This document shows positions 34,358 through 42,235 of a stretch of 64,000 nucleotides of DNA, in pieces (the stretch's first letter is position 1; each line of letters opens with the position of its first letter). Source of the stretch: Actinoallomurus iriomotensis (lineage in GTDB: Bacteria > Actinomycetota > Actinomycetes > Streptosporangiales > Streptosporangiaceae); NCBI RefSeq assembly GCF_030269445.1, contig NZ_BSTJ01000002.1:806001-870000 (forward strand), given 5' to 3'. The notes beneath the pieces are model-generated. The model did no database searches. It was not told where the DNA came from and saw only the letters and a list, made by a program, of their open reading frames with translations. The position numbers and the translations under genes were made by a program.

Positions 34358-36946
34358 TCAGCCCTCCTCCGGCCGCCGCGTCCTGGCCAGGATGTGCTCC
34401 GCCCGCGCCTCGCCGACCTCGTTGCCGAGGCTCTGGTAGATCCGTACGGCCTCCTCGGCCGGCTCGCGCGCCTCGGCGGGCCGGCCGGCGTCGATGAGGA
34501 TCTCCGCGAGCGTGCGCAGGCACCGTGCCTGGAACCAGCGGTCACCGAGCTCGCGGAAGGTCCCGGCGGTGTGCCGGAGCGCGGTGACCGCCTCCTCGGT
34601 CCGGCCGAGCCGGCTCAGCGCCCGTCCCTCCGACAGCTCGGTACGGGCGACGCCCCACGTGTCGCCGAGGCCTTCGAGCGTGTCCATGGCGCGGCGGACG
34701 AACGCCAGCTCGCGCAGGCCGTTCTTCGGGTCGCCGACCTCGCCCGCGGCGCGCAGGCAGCGCGCCTCCTCCCACTGCTCGTGCCGCAGCCGGAACATCT
34801 CCGCGGCCCGCTCCAGGACCTGCGCCGCCCGGTTGAACGCGGCGTCCGCCGCGAGGCCGTCGCCGCGGGCCCGCAGGTCGGCCGCCTCGGCGGCGCTGAC
34901 GTCGCCCATCGCGCGGAGGGTCTGCGCCTCCGAGTAGCGGTTGCCGTCGCTCTCGAAGACGCCGAGCGCCTCGTCCAGCAGGGCGCGGGCCTCCTGGTGC
35001 CGGCCCTGCGCGAGCCGCAGCTCGGCCAGGTTGCGCTGCGTGCGCGCGTGCCACCAGCGGTCGCCCACGGAGGCGAACCCGGCGATCGCCGCCAGCAGAT
35101 GGCGCTGCCCCTCGTCCAGGTTGCCGGCGTCCCGCAGGCAGACGCCGACCGTGCGCATCGCGCGCGCCGCCCACCACGGTTCGCGCAGCCCCTCGAAGAT
35201 CGCCAAGGCCTCCTCGGCGCTCGTACGGGCCAGGTCACCGCGGCCCAACCCGCCCGAGACCGCGGCGCGTTCCATCAGGGCGATGCCGACCGAGCGCCGG
35301 TCCCCGAGCCGGCCGGCCGCCAGCAGCGTCGTCTCCGCCACGGCCCGCCACTCCTGCCAGAACAGCCGCATCGAGTGGCACAGCGAGCAGAACGCCCGGC
35401 CGAGCCGCCAGGCCTCCTCCCACATCTCCAGGCTCGCCGCCTGGTTCACCCCGGCCACGAGCGTCAGGCGCTCGGCGTAGAACCACGGCTCGGGGGCGAT
35501 CTCGCCGGAGTCCTGCTCGCCGCGTCGCGCGTGACGGCGCCAGTCCTGCGGCCAGCGCGCGGCGGCGGCCAGTTCGGCCCGCCGACGGTAGCCCGCGAGC
35601 GTACGGTCGATGACCGCGCGACGCTGCTCGCCGGTGTCCTCGTGCTCGGCCCGTTCGCGGGCGTAGAGCCGGACCAGGTCGTGCAGGCGGTAGCGGCCCG
35701 TGCCGGTGGCGTCCTTGCCGGAGTACTCCACGAGCTGGGCGTCGACCAGCGCCTCGAGCTGGTCGACGCCGTCCAGCTTGGAGGTGCCGAGCAGCGAACC
35801 GGCCGCCCACGAGGGCAGGTCGGGCGCGGACAGCAGGGCGAAGGACCGCAGCAGCCGCCGCTGCAGGTCCGTACAGTCCTCGTAGCTCAGCCACAGGGTC
35901 GCGCGGACGCTCTTGTCGATCTGGTCGCCGTCGATCTCCAGCTCGTCGAGCCGCCGGCGGCGCTCGTCGCTGAGCCGGTCGGCCATCTCGGCCAGCGACC
36001 AGGTGCGGCGCGCGGCGAGCCGCCCACCGCAGATGCTGACCGCCAGCGGCAGGTGGTCGCACAGGGCCGCGACGCGCACGGCCGCCTCGGCGTCGGCGGC
36101 CACCCGGTCGTCGCCGGCCAGGCGGGCCAGCAGTTCCACCGCCTGCGGCTCGGTGAACTCCTGCAACCGTACGTCCAGGGTGTTGCGCAGGTAGAGCGGC
36201 TGCCGCGAGGTGACGAGCACGGCGCAGCCGGTCTCGGGCGGCACGATCGCCTGCACCTGGTCGGCGAACTGCGCGTTGTCCAGGAAGATCAGGATGCGGC
36301 GGCCCTTCACCCAGGTCCACCACAACTTCTGCAGGTCGGCCAGGCCGCCCGGGTCGGTGGTGAGCCGGACGCCGAGGGCGAGCAGGAAGCCGGTCAGCAC
36401 GTCTTCGGCCCGCACCCGCACGTCACCGGTGCCGCGGAGGTCGCAGTAGAGCTGGCCGTCCGGGTAACGCCCGGCCACCTCGTGCGCGAACCGCGTCGCC
36501 AGCGCCGACTTTCCGACGCCTCCAGGCCCGTGTACGGAGACGACGACGCACCCGCTCCATTCCCGCGCTTTCCTGCCCGCGGCCTGTTCGGTGAACACCT
36601 GATGAAGTCTGGCCAAATGCTCGGCGCGGCCGGTGAAATGCGCGACGACCGGAGGCAACTGGGCGGGCGCGACGGCTCCGCCGATGGGCACCGGCCGCTC
36701 ACGGGCGGAATCGCGCGCCTCGCGCTGGGACACCAGGGCGATCAGCCCGGCGAGGACCGACCCGCCCGTGACGATCGCCAGCCGCGCGAAAGGCGGCAGT
36801 TTGAACGCGTCGAGGGCCGTCGTCAGGGCTGTGACCAGCACTGTCAGGGCGGCGACCGCCAATGGCGTGGCCAGCCGGATCGTACTGTCGCGGCGCACGC
36901 GCGAAGGCGGGCCGGCCGCCTCCGACCGCCGGCGCGGTTCGCGCAT
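34358..36946 (-). CDS. Membrane-anchored NB-ARC ATPase with TPR tail
   Basis: A protein of 862 residues. Two membrane segments occupy residues 26-45 and 55-72, preceded by a basic N-terminus. The NB-ARC domain has Walker A GPGGVGKSALA (residues 140-149 or so), Walker B RILIFLDNAQ, the sensor VLVTSRQPLY and the GLPL-type LPLAVSICGGRLA. A winged helix includes RLLRSFALLSAPDLP and YRLHDLVRLYARERA (MHD-like His-Asp). The C-terminal 350 residues are TPR-like units (ALFEGLREPWWAARAMRTVG type). This resembles AfsR without its DNA-binding domain, so it is a sensor or scaffold rather than an activator. AGAGG precedes the ATG at 36946. The 290 bases between it and the haemoglobin gene hold promoters only. 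Confidence 0.85.
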   Translation of the reverse strand: MREPRRRSEAAGPPSRVRRDSTIRLATPLAVAALTVLVTALTTALDAFKLPPFARLAIVTGGSVLAGLIALVSQREARDSARERPVPIGGAVAPAQLPPVVAHFTGRAEHLARLHQVFTEQAAGRKAREWSGCVVVSVHGPGGVGKSALATRFAHEVAGRYPDGQLYCDLRGTGDVRVRAEDVLTGFLLALGVRLTTDPGGLADLQKLWWTWVKGRRILIFLDNAQFADQVQAIVPPETGCAVLVTSRQPLYLRNTLDVRLQEFTEPQAVELLARLAGDDRVAADAEAAVRVAALCDHLPLAVSICGGRLAARRTWSLAEMADRLSDERRRRLDELEIDGDQIDKSVRATLWLSYEDCTDLQRRLLRSFALLSAPDLPSWAAGSLLGTSKLDGVDQLEALVDAQLVEYSGKDATGTGRYRLHDLVRLYARERAEHEDTGEQRRAVIDRTLAGYRRRAELAAAARWPQDWRRHARRGEQDSGEIAPEPWFYAERLTLVAGVNQAASLEMWEEAWRLGRAFCSLCHSMRLFWQEWRAVAETTLLAAGRLGDRRSVGIALMERAAVSGGLGRGDLARTSAEEALAIFEGLREPWWAARAMRTVGVCLRDAGNLDEGQRHLLAAIAGFASVGDRWWHARTQRNLAELRLAQGRHQEARALLDEALGVFESDGNRYSEAQTLRAMGDVSAAEAADLRARGDGLAADAAFNRAAQVLERAAEMFRLRHEQWEEARCLRAAGEVGDPKNGLRELAFVRRAMDTLEGLGDTWGVARTELSEGRALSRLGRTEEAVTALRHTAGTFRELGDRWFQARCLRTLAEILIDAGRPAEAREPAEEAVRIYQSLGNEVGEARAEHILARTRRPEEG

Positions 36947-37238
36947 GAAATCGCCTCTGGGTGTTCGCCTTTCCCGACATTTGGCATCGTGCACATGCTC
37001 GCGCCATTCACGCAAGCGCGTATCGGCACATGATCGGGTCGCGGGTTGACCTCGCCCGCCGGAATTAACCGCAATTTCGGCGCGCGTACCGCAGCGTGTC
37101 CCCTATTCCCGGTCTCACAGCGCCCGGCCCTCGCTTGTGCACGGAGTGTCTCATCCCGCTTACGGCCGATTGATCGTGACGTAACGGCCGCGCTCTGTCA
37201 TGGACCGCACGACGACGTGTCCCTCCGAAGGAGTTCCC

Positions 37239-37616
37239 GTGGCAGAGCCAACCATCTACGAGTCGATCGGCGGCGAGGCGGCGCTGGTGAGCGTGGTCGA
37301 CGATCTCTACGTCCGGATCCTGGCCGACGACCGGCTCTCCGGCTTCTTCGTCGGCACCGGCCTGCCCCGGCTCAAGGGCCGGCAGGTGGAGTTCTTCGGC
37401 GCGGCGCTCGGCGGCCCGATGACCTACACCGGCGCCCCGATGAAGAAGGTGCACCGCGGACGGGGGATCGAGCAGGAGCACTTCGACCTCGTCGCGGGGC
37501 ACCTCGTGGACGCGTTGCGCGGAGCGGGCGTACCCGACCCCACGATCGACCAGATCATCGCGGCGGTGGCCCCGCTCGCCGACGACATCGTCACCAGACC
37601 CGCCCTCGCCGACTGA
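37239..37616 (+). CDS. glbN: Group I truncated haemoglobin (GlbN type)
   Basis: A protein of 125 residues from a GTG at 37239 with AAGGAG 5 bases upstream. It is close to mycobacterial trHbN across its length: [27 protein letters not shown] with the distal Tyr at about residue 24, [16 protein letters not shown], and the proximal His72 in [10 protein letters not shown]. Such globins bind O2 and NO in the cytoplasm and can convert NO to nitrate. A longer start at 37200 lacks a ribosome-binding site. Confidence 0.94.
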   Translation: MAEPTIYESIGGEAALVSVVDDLYVRILADDRLSGFFVGTGLPRLKGRQVEFFGAALGGPMTYTGAPMKKVHRGRGIEQEHFDLVAGHLVDALRGAGVPDPTIDQIIAAVAPLADDIVTRPALAD

Positions 37617-37640
37617 CGTCCGCCAGGACAGGGGGGTCGC

Positions 37641-37684
37641 GCGGCGACACCACCGTGCGGCTCCCGACTCGGCGGTGTCGCCGC
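37641..37684. terminator. 15-bp hairpin after glbN
   Basis: Arms 37641-37655 and 37670-37684 (GCGGCGACACC core) pair with one mismatch around a 14-base loop. They lie between glbN and the convergent reductase gene. Confidence 0.65.
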
Positions 37685-37688
37685 TCCG

Positions 37689-38282
37689 TCAGGCCGGGTA
37701 CGGGCTCGCCTCGCGCGCGGCGCTCAGGGCGGCGGTCCACCAGGCGAGCTGGTCCAGCAGGACCTTGGCGTACCCGGGCGCCTCGGGGTCCAGTGGCCGG
37801 CCGTCCTGCCACGCGGTGAAGTAGTTCGGGAACGCCAGACCGTCGCGGATGGTCACCGCGTGCAGTTCGGTGAGGACGTTCTCCAGGTGGAGGGCGGCAT
37901 GCCGGCCTCCGGCCGCGCCGCCGTAGCTGACGAAGGCCACCGGCTTGGCCGTCCACTGGGTGAAGTGCCAGTCGATGGCGGCCTTCAGCGAGGCCGGGTA
38001 GCTGTGGTTGTACTCGGGCGTGACCAGGATGACGGCCTCAGCCTCTTCCAGGCGGGACGTCAGGGGCGCCATCCCTTCGGGGCGCGGGTAGGAGTCGCCT
38101 GCGAACTTCGGCGACGCCGCCGGCAACGACAGCGGGATCTCGACGTCGGCGAGGTCGACGACCTCGACGTCGAACCCACCGTGCGCGCGTGCCTGCTCGG
38201 CGACCCAGGAGGCGACGACGGGCCCGAACCGGCCCTCGCGGACGCTCCCGACGATGATGACCAACGTGTGCTTCTCGCTCAT
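37689..38282 (-). CDS. NADPH-dependent FMN reductase
   Basis: A protein of 197 residues with the flavodoxin-like fold of the FMN_red family. The N-terminal phosphate loop is VIIVGSVREGRFGPVVASW, and the flavin-contacting motif is VTPEYNHSYPASLKAAIDW. These enzymes reduce free FMN, quinones or azo compounds with NADPH. The ATG at 38282 was chosen over 38342 because conservation starts there and GGAG lies just upstream. It diverges from an MmyB-type XRE regulator, the same layout as the quinone-reductase pair at 43.6-45.4 kb. Confidence 0.88.
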   Translation of the reverse strand: MSEKHTLVIIVGSVREGRFGPVVASWVAEQARAHGGFDVEVVDLADVEIPLSLPAASPKFAGDSYPRPEGMAPLTSRLEEAEAVILVTPEYNHSYPASLKAAIDWHFTQWTAKPVAFVSYGGAAGGRHAALHLENVLTELHAVTIRDGLAFPNYFTAWQDGRPLDPEAPGYAKVLLDQLAWWTAALSAAREASPYPA

Positions 38283-38394
38283 GTGCTCCACGGTCCGCCG
38301 CCGCCGCGGCGGCAGCCAGGCCGGGCGCAGGCTGGCCCCCACAGGGCCACCCTGCGCCGTTCTCGCGCATTCGCGCCGCGCCTAGACTCCGGCC

Positions 38395-39234
38395 ATGGGC
38401 ACGCCACTGGGCGACTTCGTCCGCGCGAAGCGCGACAGCATCCAGCCCGAGTCGTACGGGCTCCCCGAGCACGGCCGTCGGCGCTCCCCGGGGTTGCGAC
38501 GCTCGGACCTGGCCACGCGCGCCGGGATCAGCGTCGAGTACCTCACCCGCATCGAGCAGGGACGAGACCGCAACCCCTCCCCCGCCGTGGTCCACGCTCT
38601 CGCCGACGCCCTGAGCCTGGATGCCGCGGAACGCGACCACCTGCGCTACCTCGCCAAGATCAGCGGCGGGGCCTGCACCGGGCTTCAGCGGCCGGAGCCG
38701 CTCAGCCGCGACGTGCGTCCCACCGTGCTGGCGACCCTCCGGCTCCTCGAACCCGCGGTCGCGTTCGTCACCAACCGCCTGGGTGACGTGCTCGCGCACA
38801 CCGGCGGGTTCGAGGCGGTGATGCGCGGAAGCGGGCTGCTGGAGACCCCGGAGCCGAACCTGACGCGCTACGTGTTCACCGACCCGCGGGCCCGGACGTT
38901 CTTCGCCGACTGGCACCAGGTGGCCGACGAACAGGCCTTCGACCTGTGGCTCGGACCGTCCGTGGAGACCGCGGAATGGTTCAAGGCCGAGCTCGCCCCT
39001 CTCGCCGGGCAGGAGTTCACCCGGCGGCTCGACCGTCAGCTGCCCCCGCCGCGGGTCCCGCTTCGGCTCAACCACGACACCGCGCACGAGCTGCGGTGGC
39101 ATCGGGAACGACTGGAGCTGCCGCGCGCCGACGCGCAGCAGCTGGTCGTCCTGCTGCCCGCCGACGAGACGACGGCGGAGGCCGTGGAACGGCTGCGCCG
39201 TCGGCCCGGAGGCACTCTTCGCGCGATCGGTTGA
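38395..39234 (+). CDS. XRE-family regulator with MmyB-like domain
   Basis: A protein of 279 residues. The N-terminal HTH_31 domain has the typical RRRSPGLRRSDLATRAGISVEYLTRIEQG. The C-terminal MmyB-type ligand-binding (PAS-like) domain contains VAFVTNRLGDVLAHTGGF and LTRYVFTDPRARTFFADW, ending in LRLNHDTAHELRWHRERLELP. Some members bind fatty acids or methylenomycin-type furans. Divergent placement suggests that it controls the FMN reductase gene. Confidence 0.88.
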   Translation: MGTPLGDFVRAKRDSIQPESYGLPEHGRRRSPGLRRSDLATRAGISVEYLTRIEQGRDRNPSPAVVHALADALSLDAAERDHLRYLAKISGGACTGLQRPEPLSRDVRPTVLATLRLLEPAVAFVTNRLGDVLAHTGGFEAVMRGSGLLETPEPNLTRYVFTDPRARTFFADWHQVADEQAFDLWLGPSVETAEWFKAELAPLAGQEFTRRLDRQLPPPRVPLRLNHDTAHELRWHRERLELPRADAQQLVVLLPADETTAEAVERLRRRPGGTLRAIG

Positions 39235-39264
39235 CGCGGCCGGGGGCGCGGTGGCCTCCATGCC

Positions 39265-39876
39265 TCACCGGTCCGCCGGGCTCCCGCCGATCTCCCCCTG
39301 CCAGGGCTGGGGGGCGAGTTCGCGGACGCCCACTCTGGCCAGGGCCCGCCTGGCCGTGTGGTCGACCATCTCCTCGATCGAGACGGGCTGCGCGTAGAAG
39401 GCGGGGACCGGCGGCGCGATGATCGCACCCGCCTCGGCCGCGGCGGTCATGGCCCGCAGGTGCCCGAGGTGCAGCGGCGTCTCGCGGACGAGGAGCAGCA
39501 CCGGGCGGCCCTCTTTCAGGCACACGTCGGCGGCGCGGCTGATCAGGTCGTCGGCGTAGGTGTAGGCGATCGCGCTGAGCGTCTTGATCGAACAGGGCGC
39601 GACCACCATCGCGTCGGCGGGGAAGGAGCCGGAGGCGATGGCCGCGCCGACATCGCCCGGCCGGTACGTCACGTCGGCGAGCGCCTCCACCTCACGGATC
39701 GACATGCCGCACTCGTGGCGCAGCGTCATGCGCCCGGCGCGCGACACGATGAGGTGGGTCTCGATCCCCCGGTGCTCGCGCAGCAGTGTGAGCATGCGCA
39801 GGCCGTACGGGGCGCCGCTGGCGCCCGTGATCGCGACGATGATCGTCCGCGTCTCTTCCCGCCGGGGCCTTGTCAC
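39265..39876 (-). CDS. ubiX: UbiX-type flavin prenyltransferase
   Basis: A protein of 203 residues from a GTG at 39876 with GAGG about 5 bases upstream. The FMN and dimethylallyl-phosphate sites are seen in IIVAITGASGAPYGLRML, VVAPCSIKTLSAIAYTYADDL and EGRPVLLLVRETPLH. UbiX attaches a dimethylallyl group to FMN to make prenylated FMN for UbiD-type decarboxylases. No ubiD lies in the window, although it is a usual neighbour. The divergent gene is a CoxG-like protein, 183 bases away. Confidence 0.93.
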   Translation of the reverse strand: MTRPRREETRTIIVAITGASGAPYGLRMLTLLREHRGIETHLIVSRAGRMTLRHECGMSIREVEALADVTYRPGDVGAAIASGSFPADAMVVAPCSIKTLSAIAYTYADDLISRAADVCLKEGRPVLLLVRETPLHLGHLRAMTAAAEAGAIIAPPVPAFYAQPVSIEEMVDHTARRALARVGVRELAPQPWQGEIGGSPADR

Positions 39877-40059
39877 CGGACCTCGCCTCGATGGATGAAC
39901 GTCCTGTTGACGTCCTCCCCGCTCCGGAGGACCGGGATTCCTGCCGCGGGTCACGCTCCCGGGCGTCACGCATACCGGACAGTAGCGGTACGATCCCGGC
40001 TCCCCCGCGCACCGTGGAGGCGATCTACGGCGACGGCCTCTCTCCCCGGAAGGACCCCC

Positions 40060-41157
40060 ATGATCATCGAGAACTCCTTCGACGTCGACGCCGACCCGGA
40101 TCGGGTGTTCGACTTCCTGCAGAACCCGCACAACGTCGCCACCTGCTTCCCCGGCGCGGAGCTCACCGAGGACCTCGGCGACGACCGGTACAAGGGCAAG
40201 GTCAAGATCAAGCTCGGCCCGGTGACGGCGTCCTTCTCCGGTACCGCCCGGATCACCGAGAAGGACGAGACCGCGCGGGTCGCGGTGCTGGTCGCCGAGG
40301 GCAAGGACGCCCGCGGATCGGGAACGGCCAAGGCGACCGCGACGATGCGCGTGGAGCCGCAGGAGGACGGCGGGTCCAGCGTCCTGCTGAAGACCGACCT
40401 GACGATCTCCGGCAGGCTGGCGCAGTTCGGGCGCGGCATCATGGCCGACGTGTCCAACCGGATGGTGGGCGACCTGGCGGCACGGGTACGGGATCGCATC
40501 GAGGCCGAACAGGAGAGCGGGACGGCCGACGCTCCGGCCACGGAGACCCCGAAGACTCCCGCGACCGAGGCTCCGGCGGCCTCCCCGGCGACGGAGACTC
40601 CGGCGACCGAGACGGCGGCGGCCGACGCCGCCCCGTCCGAGGCGGGCACGTCGGCGGGCACCACCGAGACCGAGGCGCCGGTCCCGACCACACCACCGGC
40701 CACGACGAAGCCCGCCACGGACACGGGCTCCGGGACGGCGGCCGACACCGCGAAGACGGACGACGCGGACGCCGCGGCGGTTCCGGCCGAGCCGGCGGCG
40801 GCCGACGCCACGCCTTCCGAGGCGCCCGTCCCGACCGCACCACCCACCGCGGACACCACCGAGACCGAAGCACCGGACGCGGGCTCCGGGACGGCGGCCG
40901 ACGCCGCGCCGTCCGAGGCGGGCACGTCCCCGGGCACCACCGAGACCGAAGCGCCCGTCCCGACCGCACCGCCGGCCGCGGAGAAGGGCGAATCGGCCGC
41001 TCCGGCCGAGGCGACCGGAAAGGCCCCCGCCTCGTCCCCGGCGTCGTCCGCCGAGCCCGCGAGCGCCATCAAGGCGAGCACCATGATCAAGGTCGTGGTG
41101 GCGGGCATGTTCCGGCGGCTGTTCGCGCGGCTGCGCGGCCGTTCCGACCGCGACTGA
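40060..41157 (+). CDS. CoxG-like SRPBCC protein with long low-complexity tail
   Basis: A protein of 365 residues; GGAAGGA precedes the ATG at 40060. Residues 1-148 form an SRPBCC domain of the CoxG type: FDVDADPDRVFDFLQNPHN, FPGAELTEDLGDDRYKG, IKLGPVTASFSGTARITE and SGRLAQFGRGIMADVSNRM. From about 149 to 335 runs a Pro/Ala/Thr/Glu/Ser-rich tail with an internal duplication. The last 25 residues are a hydrophobic and basic helix (MIKVVVAGMFRRLFARLRGR) that could bind membrane. CoxG normally helps recruit CO dehydrogenase to the membrane, but no cox structural genes are present here. Confidence 0.8.
   Translation: MIIENSFDVDADPDRVFDFLQNPHNVATCFPGAELTEDLGDDRYKGKVKIKLGPVTASFSGTARITEKDETARVAVLVAEGKDARGSGTAKATATMRVEPQEDGGSSVLLKTDLTISGRLAQFGRGIMADVSNRMVGDLAARVRDRIEAEQESGTADAPATETPKTPATEAPAASPATETPATETAAADAAPSEAGTSAGTTETEAPVPTTPPATTKPATDTGSGTAADTAKTDDADAAAVPAEPAAADATPSEAPVPTAPPTADTTETEAPDAGSGTAADAAPSEAGTSPGTTETEAPVPTAPPAAEKGESAAPAEATGKAPASSPASSAEPASAIKASTMIKVVVAGMFRRLFARLRGRSDRD
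40621..40977 (+). repeat. Internal duplicated coding segment in the CoxG-like tail
   Basis: The 81-base segments 40621-40701 and 40897-40977 are near-identical direct repeats. They encode the same Ala/Ser/Thr/Glu/Pro-rich unit (PSEAGTS-GTTETEAPVPT) twice, 276 bases apart, with shorter related units between them. The tail has grown by in-frame duplication. Confidence 0.75.
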
Positions 41158-41167
41158 CCCCGGCGGC

Positions 41168-41202
41168 GCGCCTCACCGTCCATGCCGTGACCGGTGAGGC
41201 GC
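41168..41202. terminator. 11-bp hairpin after the CoxG-like gene
   Basis: GCGCCTCACCG at 41168-41178 and its complement at 41192-41202 flank a 13-base loop, 11 bases after the stop codon. Confidence 0.65.
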
Positions 41203-41242
41203 GTCGCGGCCGCGCCGAGGTGGGACGGTAGGGTCCGGCCTC

Positions 41243-41977
41243 ATGCCTGAACCAGTGGAAGCGGTGCTTTTCGACTTCTCCGGGACTCTCATGGTCACCG
41301 GCCCGCCCGACCGGCGGCTGGCCGCGTTGCTCGAAGACGCGGGGATCGAGCTGACGGAGACGGAGGTCCACGAGTGGGCCCGGCGCCTGGAGAGGTCCGG
41401 CGGGCTGCCGGGCGGGCACTCCTCCGCGGTCATCCCGGAGGAGATCCGCGCCACCTGGGAGCGGCGTGACCTCGAGCCCGCCGCGCACCGGCGCTCCTAC
41501 ACATGGCTGATCCGCCACGCCGGCTGGCCGTGGCCCGAGCTGGCCGACGCGGTCTACGACGGTTGTACACGGCCAGACGCGTGGACGCCCTACCCCGACA
41601 CGCTCCCCACCCTGCGCGCGCTGAAGGAGCACGGGATCCGCACGGCCGTGGTCAGCAACGTCGGCTGGGACCCGCGGCCGGTACTCGCCGCCCACGGCGT
41701 CGCCGACCTGTTCGACGCCGTCCTCCTGTCGTACGAGGAGGGCCACTGCAAGCCCGATCCCGTACTGTTCAAGACCGCCTGCGCGCGGCTGGACGCCGAC
41801 CCCGGCCGTACGCTCATGGTGGGCGACGACCGGCGGGCCGACGGCGGCGCCGAGGCGATCGGGATCCAGACGTTCTACGTCGACCCGCTCCCGGCGCGCG
41901 AACGTCCCGACGGGTTCGCGCCGCTGCTCGCGGAGGCGCTCAGCCGAACCCCGCGGCGCGATGCTCCTGCGGACTGA
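41243..41977 (+). CDS. HAD-superfamily hydrolase
   Basis: A protein of 244 residues. Motif I is AVLFDFSGTLMV: the nucleophile Asp is present, but the usual second Asp (DxD) is Ser, a known DFSGT variant. Motif II is TAVVSNVGWD, the Lys is in EGHCKPDPVLF, and motif III is TLMVGDDRRADGGAEAIG. It is probably a small-molecule phosphatase or a related hydrolase with a subclass I cap. The last 15 or so residues (AEALSRTPRRDAPAD) lie within a segment shared with the AraC junction copy, so the C-terminus may have been reshaped by that duplication. Confidence 0.82.
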   Translation: MPEPVEAVLFDFSGTLMVTGPPDRRLAALLEDAGIELTETEVHEWARRLERSGGLPGGHSSAVIPEEIRATWERRDLEPAAHRRSYTWLIRHAGWPWPELADAVYDGCTRPDAWTPYPDTLPTLRALKEHGIRTAVVSNVGWDPRPVLAAHGVADLFDAVLLSYEEGHCKPDPVLFKTACARLDADPGRTLMVGDDRRADGGAEAIGIQTFYVDPLPARERPDGFAPLLAEALSRTPRRDAPAD

Positions 41978-42235
41978 TCCCCACCTCACGTTCGAAAGCC
42001 GCGCGACCGCTCCGACCGTCACGTCCGCCTCACGCAGCAGGCCCGCGGCCGACACCGATCCGCTCGCGCCGCTGCTCGCGGAGGCGCTCAGCCGAACGCC
42101 GCGGCGCGATGCTCCTGCGGGCTGATCCCCCGCTCGCGTTTGAAGGCGGCGCTCAACGCGAACGCGCTGCCGTACCCGACCTGCCGTGCGACCGCCGCGA
42201 CCGTCGCGTCCGGCTCGCGCAGCAGGTCGGCGGCC
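41916..42235. repeat. Tandem duplication of the HAD/AraC convergent gene junction
   Basis: Segment 41916-42050 and segment 42064-42235 are direct repeats; the first has lost about 37 bases internally. Copy 1 carries the true HAD 3' end plus a decayed copy of the AraC 3' end. Copy 2 carries a decayed HAD 3' end plus the true AraC 3' end. Read on the minus strand, copy 1 still encodes LLREADVTVGAVARL, against LLREPDATVAAVARQ in the AraC protein. Confidence 0.85.

Noticed and set aside
39358-41157. 599-codon plus-strand frame extending the CoxG-like protein upstream
   Set aside because: The upstream part is antisense to ubiX; the conserved domain and GGAAGGA ribosome-binding site place the start at 40060.
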